This document shows, piece after piece, positions 32,705 through 44,372 of a stretch of DNA of 64,000 nt. Each line of letters begins with the position of its first letter. Position 1 is the first letter of the stretch. Made by a program: the position numbers and the translations under genes. Source of the DNA: Entoloma clypeatum (taxonomy: Eukaryota > Basidiomycota > Agaricomycetes > Agaricales > Entolomataceae); assembly GCA_963565915.1 (NCBI GenBank), contig OY751492.1, positions 1,116,001 to 1,180,000 on the forward strand, written 5' to 3'. The notes under the pieces were generated by a model. The model was not told where the DNA came from. It did no database searches and was given only the letters and a program-made list of their open reading frames with translations.

Positions 32705-35700
32705 ATGTCTTCTGAATCATTAACACCGAAATTCAAGCCTCTATCCAACTCAAACTATACAGAGTGGAGAGGTGAGATGAAGGCTTGGTTGATGAAATTG
32801 GGTTATTGGAAGTTGGTGACTGGAAAAGAAGTGATGCCAAAGTCAGATGCAGCTGCCTTGGAGAAATGGGAAACCAAAGCTGAAAAAGCTGCAGGAGAAA
32901 TCTACTTGGCAGTTGATGATGACCAAAGGGTTCATTTCCGAGGAAGAGATGAAAACCCAGTGGAGATGTGGAGTCTTCTTGAAAAGGCCCATTTGCAGAA
33001 GAAACCTGGTGCAAGGTTCAATGCATATGATGACTTGTTCTCCATTGAAAAGAATGACGATGAATCACTGGTGGATCTGGGTGTTAGGATTGAAAAGGCA
33101 ATGGGAAACATAAAGAATCTTAGGCCACAGGATTTCACTTTGGAAAAGCTGGATGATGAATTGCAGTGCATGGCATTGATTCGGGCATTGCCTGAAGAAT
33201 ATTCGCACTTCTCAACCTCGCTTCTTCTATTGGATTCTCTGGACAAGGATAAAATCCTACAAGCATTCCGCAGTGAAGAGCTTAATCGTCAAAGGAGGGT
33301 GGAGCAGGTCAACAGGGCAAAAGCATATCACACAAGTACATTTGTGAAAAAGGGATCTTGCAACTACTGCAAGAAGGATGGTCATTGGAAGAATGAATGT
33401 CCTGAAATCAAAAATAAAAGAAAAAACCATGGACCAAGAGGCAATGGAAATGGGGGCAGCCAAGCCAAGATAGCAGAGGAGAAAGCAGATGTTGTAACAG
33501 AATCTGCTGGAAATGCAAGTGCATTGTACTTTAATGCTCATTCAACCTCTTCTAATGTTTTTGATTGGAATACAGACACAGGGGCCACTTCTCATATGAC
33601 ACCACATCGCCATTGGATAAAGGATTATACCTCTTATAGAGTTGCTATTCGATTGGCAGAGAACAGAATCATTTATTCAGAAGGCATTGGTAGTATTGTG
33701 TTCTGTCCCATTATAAACGGAATGAAAAGTAGACAAGTTGAATTATCTAGAGTGTTACATGTACCTGGCTTACAGAATAATCTTCTTGCTGTGTTATATT
33801 TGACTAGAAGAAAACAATTTGATGTTCATATTTCCTATGATACCATGAATTTCATTTGTAGTGGTACTGTTTTGTTTACTGCTACAATTAATGATTACAA
33901 TGTTGGTTATTTGAATGGTACAACTTTGAGCTCATCTGAACATGCACATCTGTTGTCAACTCTGCCTCTTGATCTGTCTTTGTGGCATAAACGGCTTTGT
34001 CATCACAACTATGGTGATATCAAAATGCTGGTGAAGGAAAACTTGGTGGATGGCATTGTCTTTGACTCTGCAGCAAAGCCTGATCCTGTTTGTGAACCAT
34101 GTTTGGCTGGCAAAATACATGCAAATCCATTTGTTTCAAGTGAAACTAGAGCCACAGAGTTTTTGGAAATGATTCACTCTGACTTACATCATGTTGGGAC
34201 CACATCTAATGGAGGCTTCAACTATTGGATCACATTTATAGATGATTACTCACGCTTCAAGATGGTTGTACCACTGAAAAAGAAGAGTGACTCATTTAGT
34301 GCATTTAAAACATTCAAAGCTTATGCTGAGAATGCAACTGGAAAGAAGATAATGGGTTTCAGATGTGACAAAGGTGGTGAATACATTTCAAAGGAGTTCA
34401 TTGGATATCTGGATAAATGTGGCATTGTGCGGCAGTACACAGTCAGAAATCGCCCACAACAGAATGGTGTTGCAGAGCGTGCAAACAGGACTTTGGATGA
34501 ACGGATCACGGCAATGCTTGCTCAGTCTGGACTGCCAAAACGGTTCTGGGGTGACTGTTTGGCTGCTTTTGTCAAAGTGTGGAATTGTTGTCCTACTTCA
34601 GCTGTTTTGGGAACAACTCCATATCACTTGTGGCATAAGAAGAAACCTAATGTTGGGCATTTTAGGGTCTGGGGGTGTGTGGCATATGTTCATATTCAAA
34701 AGGATAAACGGGAAAAGCTGGGGTCACACATGCAAAAGTGTATCTTCATTGGTTATCCTGATGGTTACAAGGGGTGGAAGTTCTATAATCCTAAAACAAA
34801 GAAGGTTGTTATCAGTGAACGGGCAGATTTTGATGAACGATACACTTATGGCACAATTTCAGAGTCCGGAGACATCAAAAGTGACACTCAGTCTCAGAAT
34901 CACACACCGGGGCCAGTTATTGTAGAGGAAGAATATGAACAAGAGCCTGTTACACCTGCTGCACCTTCTATTATTGAGGAGCAGCCTGCTCAAGTTGAGG
35001 AACAAGTTATTGAACAGCCGCAGCCTATGCCTGTTCAAGCTTCAGAGCAGCCAGTAGTAATTCCCAATGCCAGCAGACGGCAACGTGCTAGAATTGAACC
35101 TGCTCAGGATGATGAAGATGAACCGGATAACAGACCCATTGCTCTAAGAAAACCAACTCGAAAGGCTGCAGGTGCTGGACCAGCTGAGTGGTGATAAGTT
35201 CGTGAAACTACTCCAGCAATATCATCATCAGAGGAGGATGAGGATAGTGATGGAGAGGCAGCTAATTTTGTTGGAGAATCTGAACCTCTGACATGGAAGG
35301 AGGCAATAGAAGGCCCCTATGCAGAGAAGTGGCATGAGGCAGCTCAAGAAGAAATGAATGTGCATTATAGCAATGGCACTTGGGATTTGGTAGAGCTACC
35401 ATCTGGAGCAAAGGCAATTGGTTCAAAATGGGTCTTTCGAATAAAGAGAAATTCAGATGGTTCAAAGCACGCATTGTTGCCAAAGGGTTTAGCCAAAGGC
35501 CTGGATTTGATTACTTGGAAACCTATGCATCCACACTGCGGTCAGCTACAATTCGCTTGATATTGACTATTGCAGCAATTGAAGACCTGAATTTGCGGTC
35601 TGTTGATATATCACATGCATTTGTACAAAGTGATATTGATACAATTGTATACATCAAGCAAGCAGATGGCTTTCAAGTAAAAGGTCCAAATTGGGTCTGG

Positions 35701-36831
35701 AGATTGAACAAATCTCTTTATGGTTTAAAACAGTCACCCAGGCTGTTTTCAGAAAAGCTGGCAGAGATTTTATCTCTAATGGGTTGCAGACGTTTGCACT
35801 CCGACCCTTGCATCTACATATGGGAGCGAAATGGGATCACAATCTTTGTGCCAGTCTTTGTGGATGACATTACACTGGCTTCAGCATCCACTGCTGCATT
35901 GGATGAGTTTGTTGCTGAGCTTGCAACTCACTTTAAATTGAGGGACTTGGGACCAACTTCATTCCTGCTAGGAATTGAAATTACTCGGGACAGGACAAAG
36001 CACAAGCTGTACTTGTCGCAGCGCCAATATATTATTAACAAGCTGGCAGAGTTTGGCATGTCAGACTGTAAACCTGTTGGAACACCTATGACACCTGGAT
36101 TGCAGCTCAGCAAAGAGCAAAGTCCACAAACAAAAGAGGAGGAGACAGAAATGCAGAACATCCCCTATATGAATGCTGTCGGATCATTATTGTATCTGGC
36201 CACAACATCAAGGCCAGATATTGCATATGCAGCAGGGGTGTTGTCTCGCTTCAACTGCAATCCAGGCATAACACATTGGAAGGCTGTCAAGCATGTCTTT
36301 CGGTATTTGAAGGGAACCTTGGGTATAAAGTTGGAGTATGGTCCTGATGAAGAAACTGGGGAGTCATTTGTCACATTCTGTGATGCAGATCATGGTGGAA
36401 ACAAGGATAATGGAAAATCCACTAGTGGGATTTTGGTAAAGGTGGGGTCAGGGGCGGTAATATGGATCAGCAAGTTGCAAAGCATTGTCACACTTTCAAC
36501 TACAGAGGCTGAGCATGTTGCTGGAGTAATTGGTGGGAAGGAAATAAAGTGGTTGAGGAACTTGTTGAAGGAAATGGGTTACAAGATAGAAGGACCATCA
36601 CAACTCTGGATGGACAATCAGTCATCCTTGAGTGTTGCCAAAAGCCCAGAGCATCATGGCAGGATGAAACATTTGGATTTACGGTATTATTGGTTGAGAG
36701 ATGAGGTGGCAAAAGGAACTATTGTGCCAATGTATCTCCAGACAGATAATATGCCTGCAGACTTGTTGACAAAGGCTCTATCAAAACCAAAGGTAGAAAA
36801 ACTGCGGCGAATGATGGGTTTGGTTTTGTAG
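32705..36831 (+). pseudogene. Copia-1 gag-pol polyprotein, disrupted
   Basis: Starts at ATG 32705 (MSSESLTPKF). In order: gag of the UBN2 type; zinc knuckle CNYCKKDGHWKNEC (about residue 219); protease TDTGATSHM (about 290); GAG-pre-integrase LWHKRLCHH to CEPCLAGK (about 430-465); integrase with IHSDLHHVG, FRCDKGGEY and QQNGVAERANRTL; a Glu/Pro/Gln-rich linker; then reverse transcriptase (KWVFRIKRNSDG, VFVDDITLAS at about 35855) and RNase H (FCDADHGG, LSTTEAEHVAG, WMDNQSS, ADLLTKALSKP). Two adjacent in-frame stops, TGA TAA at 35192-35197, fall in the linker, and a frame change occurs near 35460 in reverse transcriptase, after which the frame is open to 36831. The stops fit C-to-T changes from CGA CAA. 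It cannot make a full polyprotein as it stands. Confidence 0.93.
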
Positions 36832-36889
36832 AGAGGGGGTGTTTGCTTGAGGGGGTGTTGAATTACAAAAGTGTTTCATCAAGGGGGTG

Positions 36890-37215
36890 TGTTAAAGTGC
36901 AATATTTGTGATAAAACACTTTATTACATGTCAAGGAACATTCTACAATATAGTACATATAGAGTTATATATAAAATAGCAAAAACGCGATATAGTGGAC
37001 ACCTAGAATTACGCCTCATGTGTTTCTGTACCAAACAGTAGCATACAGAACCAGAATCCAATTATGTCCCGGACTGGGACACATTACTGCTTTTGCAAAC
37101 TTGCGAAACACAGAACTATTAACAAACTCTGTGAATTGGTGAATTGCAGACTATTCTTGACATCGTATCTGACTAGTGCTATCACTAGTAGTGGTTTGAC
37201 TTGATTGGTTTAACA
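36890..37215 (+). repeat. Copia-1 3' LTR
   Basis: 326 bp, preceded by the purine tract AAGGGGGTG. Ends GGTTTAACA, then the CTTTC target duplication. Confidence 0.96.
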
Positions 37216-37220
37216 CTTTC

Positions 37221-37446
37221 TTGCCCAACGGTCCCAACTCATGCCCAAACGGCTTCGACCTGCACCCAACGCCCACCACTCGAGCCCAACGGCCCTCTCT
37301 CATCTCCAACGGCCCCCACTGGTGCCCAATGGCTTCGACTCAAGCCTAACACCCTTCATTCACGCCCAACAGCCTCGACTTGCGTGCAACAGCCACCACT
37401 CGAGCCCAACAGCCCCCACTTGCATGCAACGGCCCGTCCTCACGCC
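37221..37446 (-). repeat. GCCCAAC array, right arm of element C, part after copia-1
   Basis: Continuation of the array at 32080-32221, with units such as CTCGAGCCCAACGGCC and GCCCAACAGCC. After it come CCAGTCTC/GACCGCGGTCTC motifs to the element end. Confidence 0.85.
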
Positions 37447-37664
37447 CTGTAAATACATATGTAGACCCTGTATTAGCATCCAAAAGACCGGTTTAGACCA
37501 GTCTCAACCAGTCTTCAAAAAGAAATTTGTCGAGACCGAAGACCGGGGCTGTCCCAATTTAGCAAGACTGAGACCGCGGTCTCGGTCTATTTCAGTTCAT
37601 TTTTTAGTTCAGTCTGGTCCGGTTCCAGTCCTATTGGACTGAACCTTGAAACACTAATCACAAC

Positions 37665-38995
37665 CTCCTCATCCTCATCCTCCACCTCACTGACTTCCTC
37701 ATCATCCACTCTGTTCACTTCCTCCTCTTCCTCGTGGATTACGGCATGGGTTTTGGCTTGTTCAGGCATGACACATCTGATGTAGGTTCCGGTCGCTGTG
37801 GCTGGTGGTGGTACACATGTGTTTTGGTTGATCTCCTGAGTTTGTAGGTTGATAGATGCCCTGATACCATCATTATGATGCCTGATGTACTCCCCTGCGC
37901 CTTGGTAACTGTCATTCGGGAAGTAGTAGCGCTGTGTTTGGCTATTGAAACACGCTTCCCCTGCTTGTATGTACTCCTGTGCCACAGGGCACTCATGCAT
38001 GAAATGCTCTTGCGCGTTGCAGAAGTGGCAGCCGAGGAACACTGATCTCTTGTTGGTGAAAGTCCTTTGCGGACCTCCTCGTCCTGTTCTGGTAACCCTG
38101 TCTGTAGCCTCCGCAGAATTGATATGTTGTTTGCTGAGGTGGCCCTGACTGATGAGCATAGTTCAATGGTCCCAGTCGATAAGCATTGCTGGGGTTTGTG
38201 TACATGTTCATATAGGCATGTTGCGGTTGTTGGGCCATCTGCAGGTATACGGGCGCAGGTTGCAGGTCTGGGGTTGGTGCCAACTTTGCAAGTGTGTTGT
38301 TGAGGCGCGTCATCATGCTTTCCAGGGTGATGTTGGCTATTCGCATGTAACGTTCGCATGTATGGTACACACCTTCTGTTCCTCTGTGAGGTTGCATGCT
38401 TCTGCAAGTGCTTCGTAGTCGACGAGGAATTCTCCTAGTTTGCAGGGGTGCTTGGAGTTAAAGTGACAGGCGTTCTTCGTTCCTGGTGCCGGCATGTCGC
38501 CGACATTCTTGGAGTTGGAGCCAGGGGTCCTCATAATCGGCAGTGGTGGTGGCAGTGATGATGGTGGTGATGACAGCGGTAATAAGGGTAGATTAGGTGG
38601 TGGCAATGGCGGAACGGGCATTGATGGTTTGGATGGTGATGGATTGAAGCTGGAGAAGTTGAGGTCAAAGTCTGATTCTACTGCGTCAGCATCAACGTTG
38701 CCATCCGTGTCTTCGTGCTCAAACGTCGGTCTGTCTGGTGAGCTGTAGTCTTGTTCTTCGGTCTCTTCTGGGTTGAGAACAGTGTCCGGATCCAGGAACT
38801 TCAGGTGGCTGCGTCGATATGAGATTGAAAACATCGGGTCAGTAAATGCGCAGTGTGACGTTTGGGCTGTATTTCGGTGTGGCAGCTGGCATGTTCCTAT
38901 CGGCAGTGGCGTGCTCCAGTCCTTCTTCTTCTTGTCAGATGTTGACGGTTTCGGCGCGGCAAAAGCAACTTTGGTAGCGTCAACAGGTTAGCAGT
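37665..38995 (-). pseudogene. gypsy-type gag, N-terminal part (upstream of element C)
   Basis: Minus-strand gag in three frames. From 38834: MFSISYRRSHLKFLDPD and a proline-rich linker, then MPAPGTKNACHFNSKHPC and LGEFLVDYEALAEACNLTEE, a capsid start typical of a large basidiomycete gag-protease family. After frame changes come YMRIANITLESMMTRLNNTL and a Gln/Pro/Tyr-rich section (38397-37993), then the zinc knuckle CHFCNAQEHFMHEC and YIQAGEACFNSQTQRYYFPN (38060-37900). It ends in a Glu/Asp-rich run that reaches element C at 37664 and resumes at 30574. An open upstream piece (VDATKVAFAAPKPS) extends to about 38995. The frame changes and missing polymerase mark it as a pseudogene. Confidence 0.7.
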
Positions 38996-39343
38996 AAAAA
39001 AAAAATTGGTCAGTGATGACAGAAACAGCAAGAATGACCTTTTTCCTCTCATGGTGGGCTCCAGATGTATGGACATGGCAATCTGAAGGCTGGAAGTAGT
39101 GTTTTGAAGTCCAGTCTCAAAGACCTAGAACTGGACCAGAACCAGACTGGTAAAGACTGGTGAGAGACTGGACTGCAGTCTCAAGTTTCAGATTTTTGAG
39201 GATTGACCAGTCTCAGGTTCTTCAAATTTTGGAAAAAAGAAGACTGGTTCAACACCAGTCTTGATTTGAGACTCAAAAAATGTAAACTGGTCATAGGTTC
39301 ACACAGGTTCATATAGATTCACATAGATTTTGTTCATCAAAGC

Positions 39344-39653
39344 TGTTGAAACTTTTCCATCACATAGATTAGATTAGATTAGATTACATCACGTGACCAT
39401 TTACACATCTTTGATTACATACTTATTTGGTTGGTACAAACAGTAGTACGGTATATAAGACCAGGAAACTGTCAATATCAATAAGTTGTCTCTTGACTCT
39501 TAACCAGCTCCATCGCTCTTACCAGCCTCAACCGCTCTCACCAGCCCCACCCTTCTCAACCAAGTAAGTGACTAGAACGGTAGAGTAGAGTACTTCCACT
39601 GTAGCTGTGTTGCTCAGTACATCTGCAGCTAGCGCCCAGGTGGAACTTCAACA
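39344..39653 (+). repeat. Copia-2 LTR1
   Basis: 310 bp, TGTTGAAACTTTTCC...GGAACTTCAACA. Carries an ATTAG microsatellite near the start and TATATAAGACC as a likely promoter box (about 39454). Followed by GTTTATGGGCCCC, the initiator-tRNA-Met-type primer site with one mismatch. Confidence 0.95.
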
Positions 39654-40010
39654 GTTTATGGGCCCCGGATAGCAGAGGGACTTGGGAACGCTGGCAACAG
39701 CGAGTACCTGCCCACTCTACCCTGGTTGGCAAAGAACCGATTGAAAGATCTAGGTTCTGAGTCATACTCCTTCACATATGAACCTGGGAAATGTCATTAC
39801 GACAAGTACCTGTCATGAAGCATCCCTAAGGGGATTAACTTAGTACACACCATGTGGAAACGTTGATCGTACCTCATACACTTCTGACAAAAAGGGTTTT
39901 TCCCACAACCGCTATTCCTGAAGGGAATATGTTATGAGGAATCATTTATTTGTTTTCTCTAAAATCAAGAACATCACTGATTGGGAGAACTCCTTTTAGA
40001 CTCATTAAAA

Positions 40011-43000
40011 ATGTCTACCTCTCGCTCCGCCCTCGACTCCATCACCATCTTCGATGGCATCGACTACCAGAGTTGGGCCTAGAAAATGAAGTCATACCTT
40101 CTCCATCAAGGAGTCTGGCGCATCGTATCTGGCGACATTGAGCGCCCCGACATCGCGGATGTTACAGTCACGGTCTCCACCCCTGCCTCCGCCACCTCAA
40201 CGTCTGCGACTCAACCTCCGGTGGTCACCACTACCATCGACCAACCCGCCTTCCACAAGGAAAGAAAGGTCTGGATCAGGGACGATGACATGGCTCTGGG
40301 TTCCATCCACCTCAAAGTCTCCGAGGCGATCAGGAGGCATATCAAGGACGCCAAGTCCTCAAAGGAGGCCTGGACATCATTAAAGGATTCCTATTCGAAG
40401 GTCTCCCCTGCCACCATATTTGGCGACTTCAAAGCTGCTGCCTCCTTCAAGCTGTCAGATCGCGACCCCGTACCGGAAATCAAGTGCCTTGGGTCACTCT
40501 TCGCTTGCCTTAGCAACTCAAAATTCGTTGTGCCTGATCTAATGCAAGCTATGATCTTAGCAAGTGCCATTCCTGATGCTTGGTCATCTCTCTCCACCGC
40601 CCTCTTCCAGGTCTACGATGCCGACGACTTCACATGGCAGGCCGTCACCAATAGCATCGTTTCAGAGTACAGGCGCAAGTATGCGATAGGGTCTACTCGG
40701 GTGTCCAATGAGCAGGCCCGGAAAATCTCTGGGACCAAGCGAAAGGGGCAAGACCCCAAATGGGAAAAGCAAACAGCGCCGAGTACCTCGCGGAACAACG
40801 CCGACGAGCAGCCTAACTCGACCGACCCTAGTACCGCTTCTGAAAAGAAGAAGGGAAAGGGACGCTGGCACAACCAGAAGAAATGCGCAAACAACGTTGA
40901 CAACGACTCCGACCATGGTGAGGAAATGGTCGAGTTTATTGCACTGGCCATTGAGCAAGCCCCTCGTCATTCTGCTCCCTGTCCCCTTCCTCCTCGTCAA
41001 CGTGCCCCTTGCCCTCTCCCTCCTCGTCATGCACCTGCCTTCACCACTGTAATGGGCCGCGGGAAAACTTGGAGTACCGCGCAGCCCGAGTCAGAAAGAA
41101 TGCAGTCACTACTGCAACACATGAACCCGCCTATCACTTTAGCAGTGATTTACATAAAAAATATATTAAACATTTTGCTTCTTGTACACATTGTAAGGAA
41201 AAAGAACGCGCACAATGGATATTAGATTCCGGCGCCTCTTTACACTTCACCTATGAGTTTAAGGACTTCGCATATTATAGACCTCTCACGGTTAAGCAGC
41301 TAAAGGGAAGAAACTGGAAATTCTCGGAGTTGGGGCTGTTCCAGTATGGCACACCCTAAATGGGGAAGTTAAAACCCATCTTCTCAGACCGGTGTTCTAC
41401 ATCCCGGACATGGACACACGCCTATTGTCCCTAGGTGTCTTCCTTAACCATGGTTACAAAGTAGACGGGACTTGTGGAGAAATCAACATCTCCAAAGGGC
41501 TGAGCAAAATCCAGTTTTCGCCCCACATCCTTGGTCAAACCATTTACTGGTTAGACACTGAAATACGCTATGACCAGATTCATGCGATCTCGAGCAAAAT
41601 CACTGTCGAAACATGGCACAAGCGCCTTGGTCACCCAAATGATCAAGCACTCCGAAAGATTCCCACCAGTACCAAAGGGGTACCTGAAACACTAGTACGT
41701 GAGAAATCACAGGAAAGTTGCACAGGTTGCCTCAAAGGGAAAATGCCAAATAAGTCATATCCCAATTCGATGACAAGGGCAACCAAAACCTTTGATCTGA
41801 TCCATTCCGATCTCAAACAGATATCCACAGCATCCTACCACAAATATAAATATTTCCTTACGTTTTTGGACGACTTTTCATCCCACGTCTGGGTCGTCTT
41901 GCTTAGAAAGAAGTCGGATGCCATTACGGCGCTAAGACAATTTCTTGCAATGATCCAGAATCAGTTCGCCGCCACTCCTAAAAAATGGCGAGTTGATGGA
42001 GGTGGAGAGTTCAACCCTGGAGTCTAGATCTCGATTGATGATTTATCTCAGATCAAAACCAGGGGTCAAAGGATACCGTTTCATGGATCCTGAGACTAAT
42101 ACAATTTTCATGGGTGGGAAAGCTATCTTTGATGAAAGCAAGTACCCTAGATGCCACATCAATCCTTTGCCAGAAAACCATCCAGAAATGGAAAACCCAG
42201 AACCGGCTGATGAGTTTGAGGACCTCATCCCTGGAAACGATGACAATGACAGTCATTACGAAAAACCTCATGACCCTGTTCCCACTGGACAGAATCACCC
42301 TGAATCAGACGATGACTTGCCGTCTAGCGAGCCCAACGATGAACCACGAGTACCCACTCTGGAACCCGAACAAGTACCAGATCAACTGATCAGGGAACGA
42401 CGAGTTCGGAGAATGCCAGGTAGCATCTATGGGGAAGACACCCCTGCTTCTGATCTTGAAAAAATGGATTGAAGACGTAGATTAGGCAGTCAAATGGCAT
42501 GGATGAACGATCTCCTAATGGAGGCAATCTCTATCCAAGTAGGCATCATCGAAATGTCACACAAAGATATATACTCTCTTCCAAACAAAGAAGATTGGTA
42601 TGCGGCAGAACGAAAAGAGCTAGACATGCTCAAAAGCCGCGGGGTGATCACGGAGTTAGTATCCCTACCTACAGGGAGGAAAGCTCTAAGGAACAAATGG
42701 GTTTACAACAAAAAATCCAACGGGCGTTTGAAAGCGCGCCTTGTCGCAAAAGGTTTCTCACAGGTAGAAGGGATCGACTTCGATCAGATCTTCTCACCAG
42801 TAGTGAGGTACGAGACCGTCCGGTTGATTCTGGCATTGACAGCCCTTGAAGGGTGGTTCATGACATTCCTGGACGTCTCATCAGCCTTCCTCTATGGAAC
42901 ACTCCGTGAGGTAATTTACATGCGACAGCCTGAGGGCTACATAGTAAAAGGAAAAGAACACTTCATGTACTGACTATACAAAGCCCTATACGGACTTAAG

Positions 43001-43699
43001 CAGGCCGCATTGCCTGGTGGAGGGAACTCGATTCCTCCATGAAAAAGCTCGGTTTTGTCCGGCTTCACTCCGATGTGGGCGTTTTCATTCACACAAGTAC
43101 CAAAGGGGAAACTGTAATCGCCGTCATTTATGTCGATGACTCTGCTTTTCTCAGCACAAACCGAGAGTACACGCTAGAAAAGAAGAAGGCCTTCATGACA
43201 ACATGGGAATGTAGGGACCTAGGCCACCTAGTGTCTAATGGGGAACCGAAAGAATTTCTCTCAATCCAAATAAGGCAACATGGGAAAAGGACCTTCATTG
43301 ATCAAGTACCTTACCTTGAGAAAATTCTCGCACGAATGGGGATGAGTGAATCCAATGCCACCCACACCCCACTCCCGACGGGCTACAAACCCATGAAGTC
43401 TGAAGATGAACCCAATGCGGAACTCAGATCCAAGTACCAATCTGTCATCGGATCACTGTTGTACTTAATGATCGGGACAAGACCCGACATTTGTTTTGCT
43501 GTGATCAAAATGTCCCAATTTTCCGCAAACCCTACCAAACGCCATTTAGAAGTGGCAAGGGATGTTAGCAGGTATTTGAAGGCAACAAAAGATTACGTGA
43601 TCATGTATGATGGTGATTCTGGGAAAGGAATCTACGCATTTACAGACTCCGATTGGGCCTCAGACGAAAACACCAGAAAATCCACCACTGGTTACTTCA
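40011..43699 (+). pseudogene. Copia-2 gag-pol, heavily damaged
   Basis: The same protein as copia-3 but broken many times. ATG 40011 (MSTSRSALDS) is followed by a TAG at 40080-40082; the gag frame resumes from 40086. A deletion of several hundred bases after HMNPP removes the region before protease. A further 13-base loss follows YYRPLTVK. The frame at 41392-42027 covers pre-integrase (TWHKRLGHP) and the first integrase Asp (HSDLKQIS), then ends where most of the integrase is deleted (GGGEF joined near SRSRLM). TGA codons at 42470 and 42971 stand where copia-3 has CGA. A one-base loss near 43010 precedes the last frame, which has YVDDSAFLS, IGTRPDICFAVIKMSQFSAN and FTDSDWASDENTRKSTTGY. LTR2 interrupts RNase H at 43700. 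Confidence 0.93.
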
Positions 43700-44010
43700 T
43701 GTTGAAACTTTTCCCATCACGTAGATTAGATTAGATTAGATTACATCACGTGACCTTTACATATCTTCATTACATACTTGTTTGGTTGGTACAAACAGTA
43801 GTACAGTATATAAGACCAGGAAACTGTCAATATCAACAAGTTGTCTCTTGACTCTTAACCAGCTCCATCGCTCTCACCAGCCTCAACCGCTCTCACCAGC
43901 CTTACCCCCCTCCAAACCATGTAAGTGACCATAGCGGTATCGTAGAGTACTTCCACTGTAGCTATGTTGCTCAGTACACCTGTGGCTAGTGCCCAGGTGG
44001 AACTTCAACA
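43700..44010 (+). repeat. Copia-3 5' LTR (LTR2)
   Basis: 311 bp, same family as LTR1/LTR3 but visibly diverged, with fewer ATTAG units and several substitutions and indels. It begins within the copia-2 RNase H codons for GYF-M. Confidence 0.95.
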
Positions 44011-44024
44011 GGTTATGGGCCCCA
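44011..44024 (+). promoter_or_regulatory. Copia-3 primer binding site (initiator tRNA-Met, half-tRNA type)
   Basis: GGTTATGGGCCCC directly after LTR2, identical to the copia-1 site although the two families are only distantly related. Confidence 0.8.
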
Positions 44025-44372
44025 GATAGCAGAGGGACTTGGGAAACGCTGGCAACAGTGAGTACCTGCCCACTCTACCCTGGTTGGCAAAGAACCGATC
44101 GAAAGATCTAGGTTCTGAGTCTTACTTCTTCACATATGAACCTGGGAACGTCATTACGACAAGTACCTGTCATGAGACGTCCCTAAGGGGATTGACCTAG
44201 TACACTCCATGTGGAAACGTTGATCGCACCTCATACGTTTCTGACATATAAAGGGTTTTCCCGTGACCGCTATTCCTAAAGGGAATATGTCATAAGGAAT
44301 CATTTAATTGTTTTCTTGAATCATATTCATAACACATCACTGATTGGGAACCCTTTTTTAGATTCATCTAAA

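Larger units (their letters stand above)
32222..37215 (+). mobile_element. Copia-1: full-length Ty1/copia retrotransposon with 5-bp duplication
   Basis: Two LTRs (32222-32540 and 36890-37215) flank a gag-pol region. CTTTC is repeated at 32217-32221 and 37216-37220. A primer site follows the 5' LTR and a purine tract (AAGGGGGTG) precedes the 3' LTR. Length 4994 bp. The LTRs differ by one 7-bp indel and about five substitutions, so the insertion is not brand new. Confidence 0.96.
30583..37656. mobile_element. Element C: hAT-type non-autonomous element, holding copia-1
   Basis: It starts TAGTGTTTGAGGGTTTGG and ends CCTTGAAACACTA, with ATCACAAC duplicated exactly at 30575-30582 and 37657-37664. 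The subterminal zones carry GACCGG/CCGGTC motifs, then GTTGGGC arrays in inverted orientation, then a core shared with element B (TTGGCAATTGCCAA near 31087; TACTTAGAAGCTAATAGTAA near 31208). Copia-1 with its own 5-bp duplication lies in the right array. Without it C is about 2.08 kb. No coding capacity is seen. Confidence 0.93.

Noticed and set aside
35192..35460. TGA TAA and the frame change in copia-1 as programmed readthrough or frameshifting
   Set aside because: Two adjacent stops plus a later, separate frame change in conserved reverse transcriptase, with no slippery site seen and copia-3 using one frame, fit mutation better.
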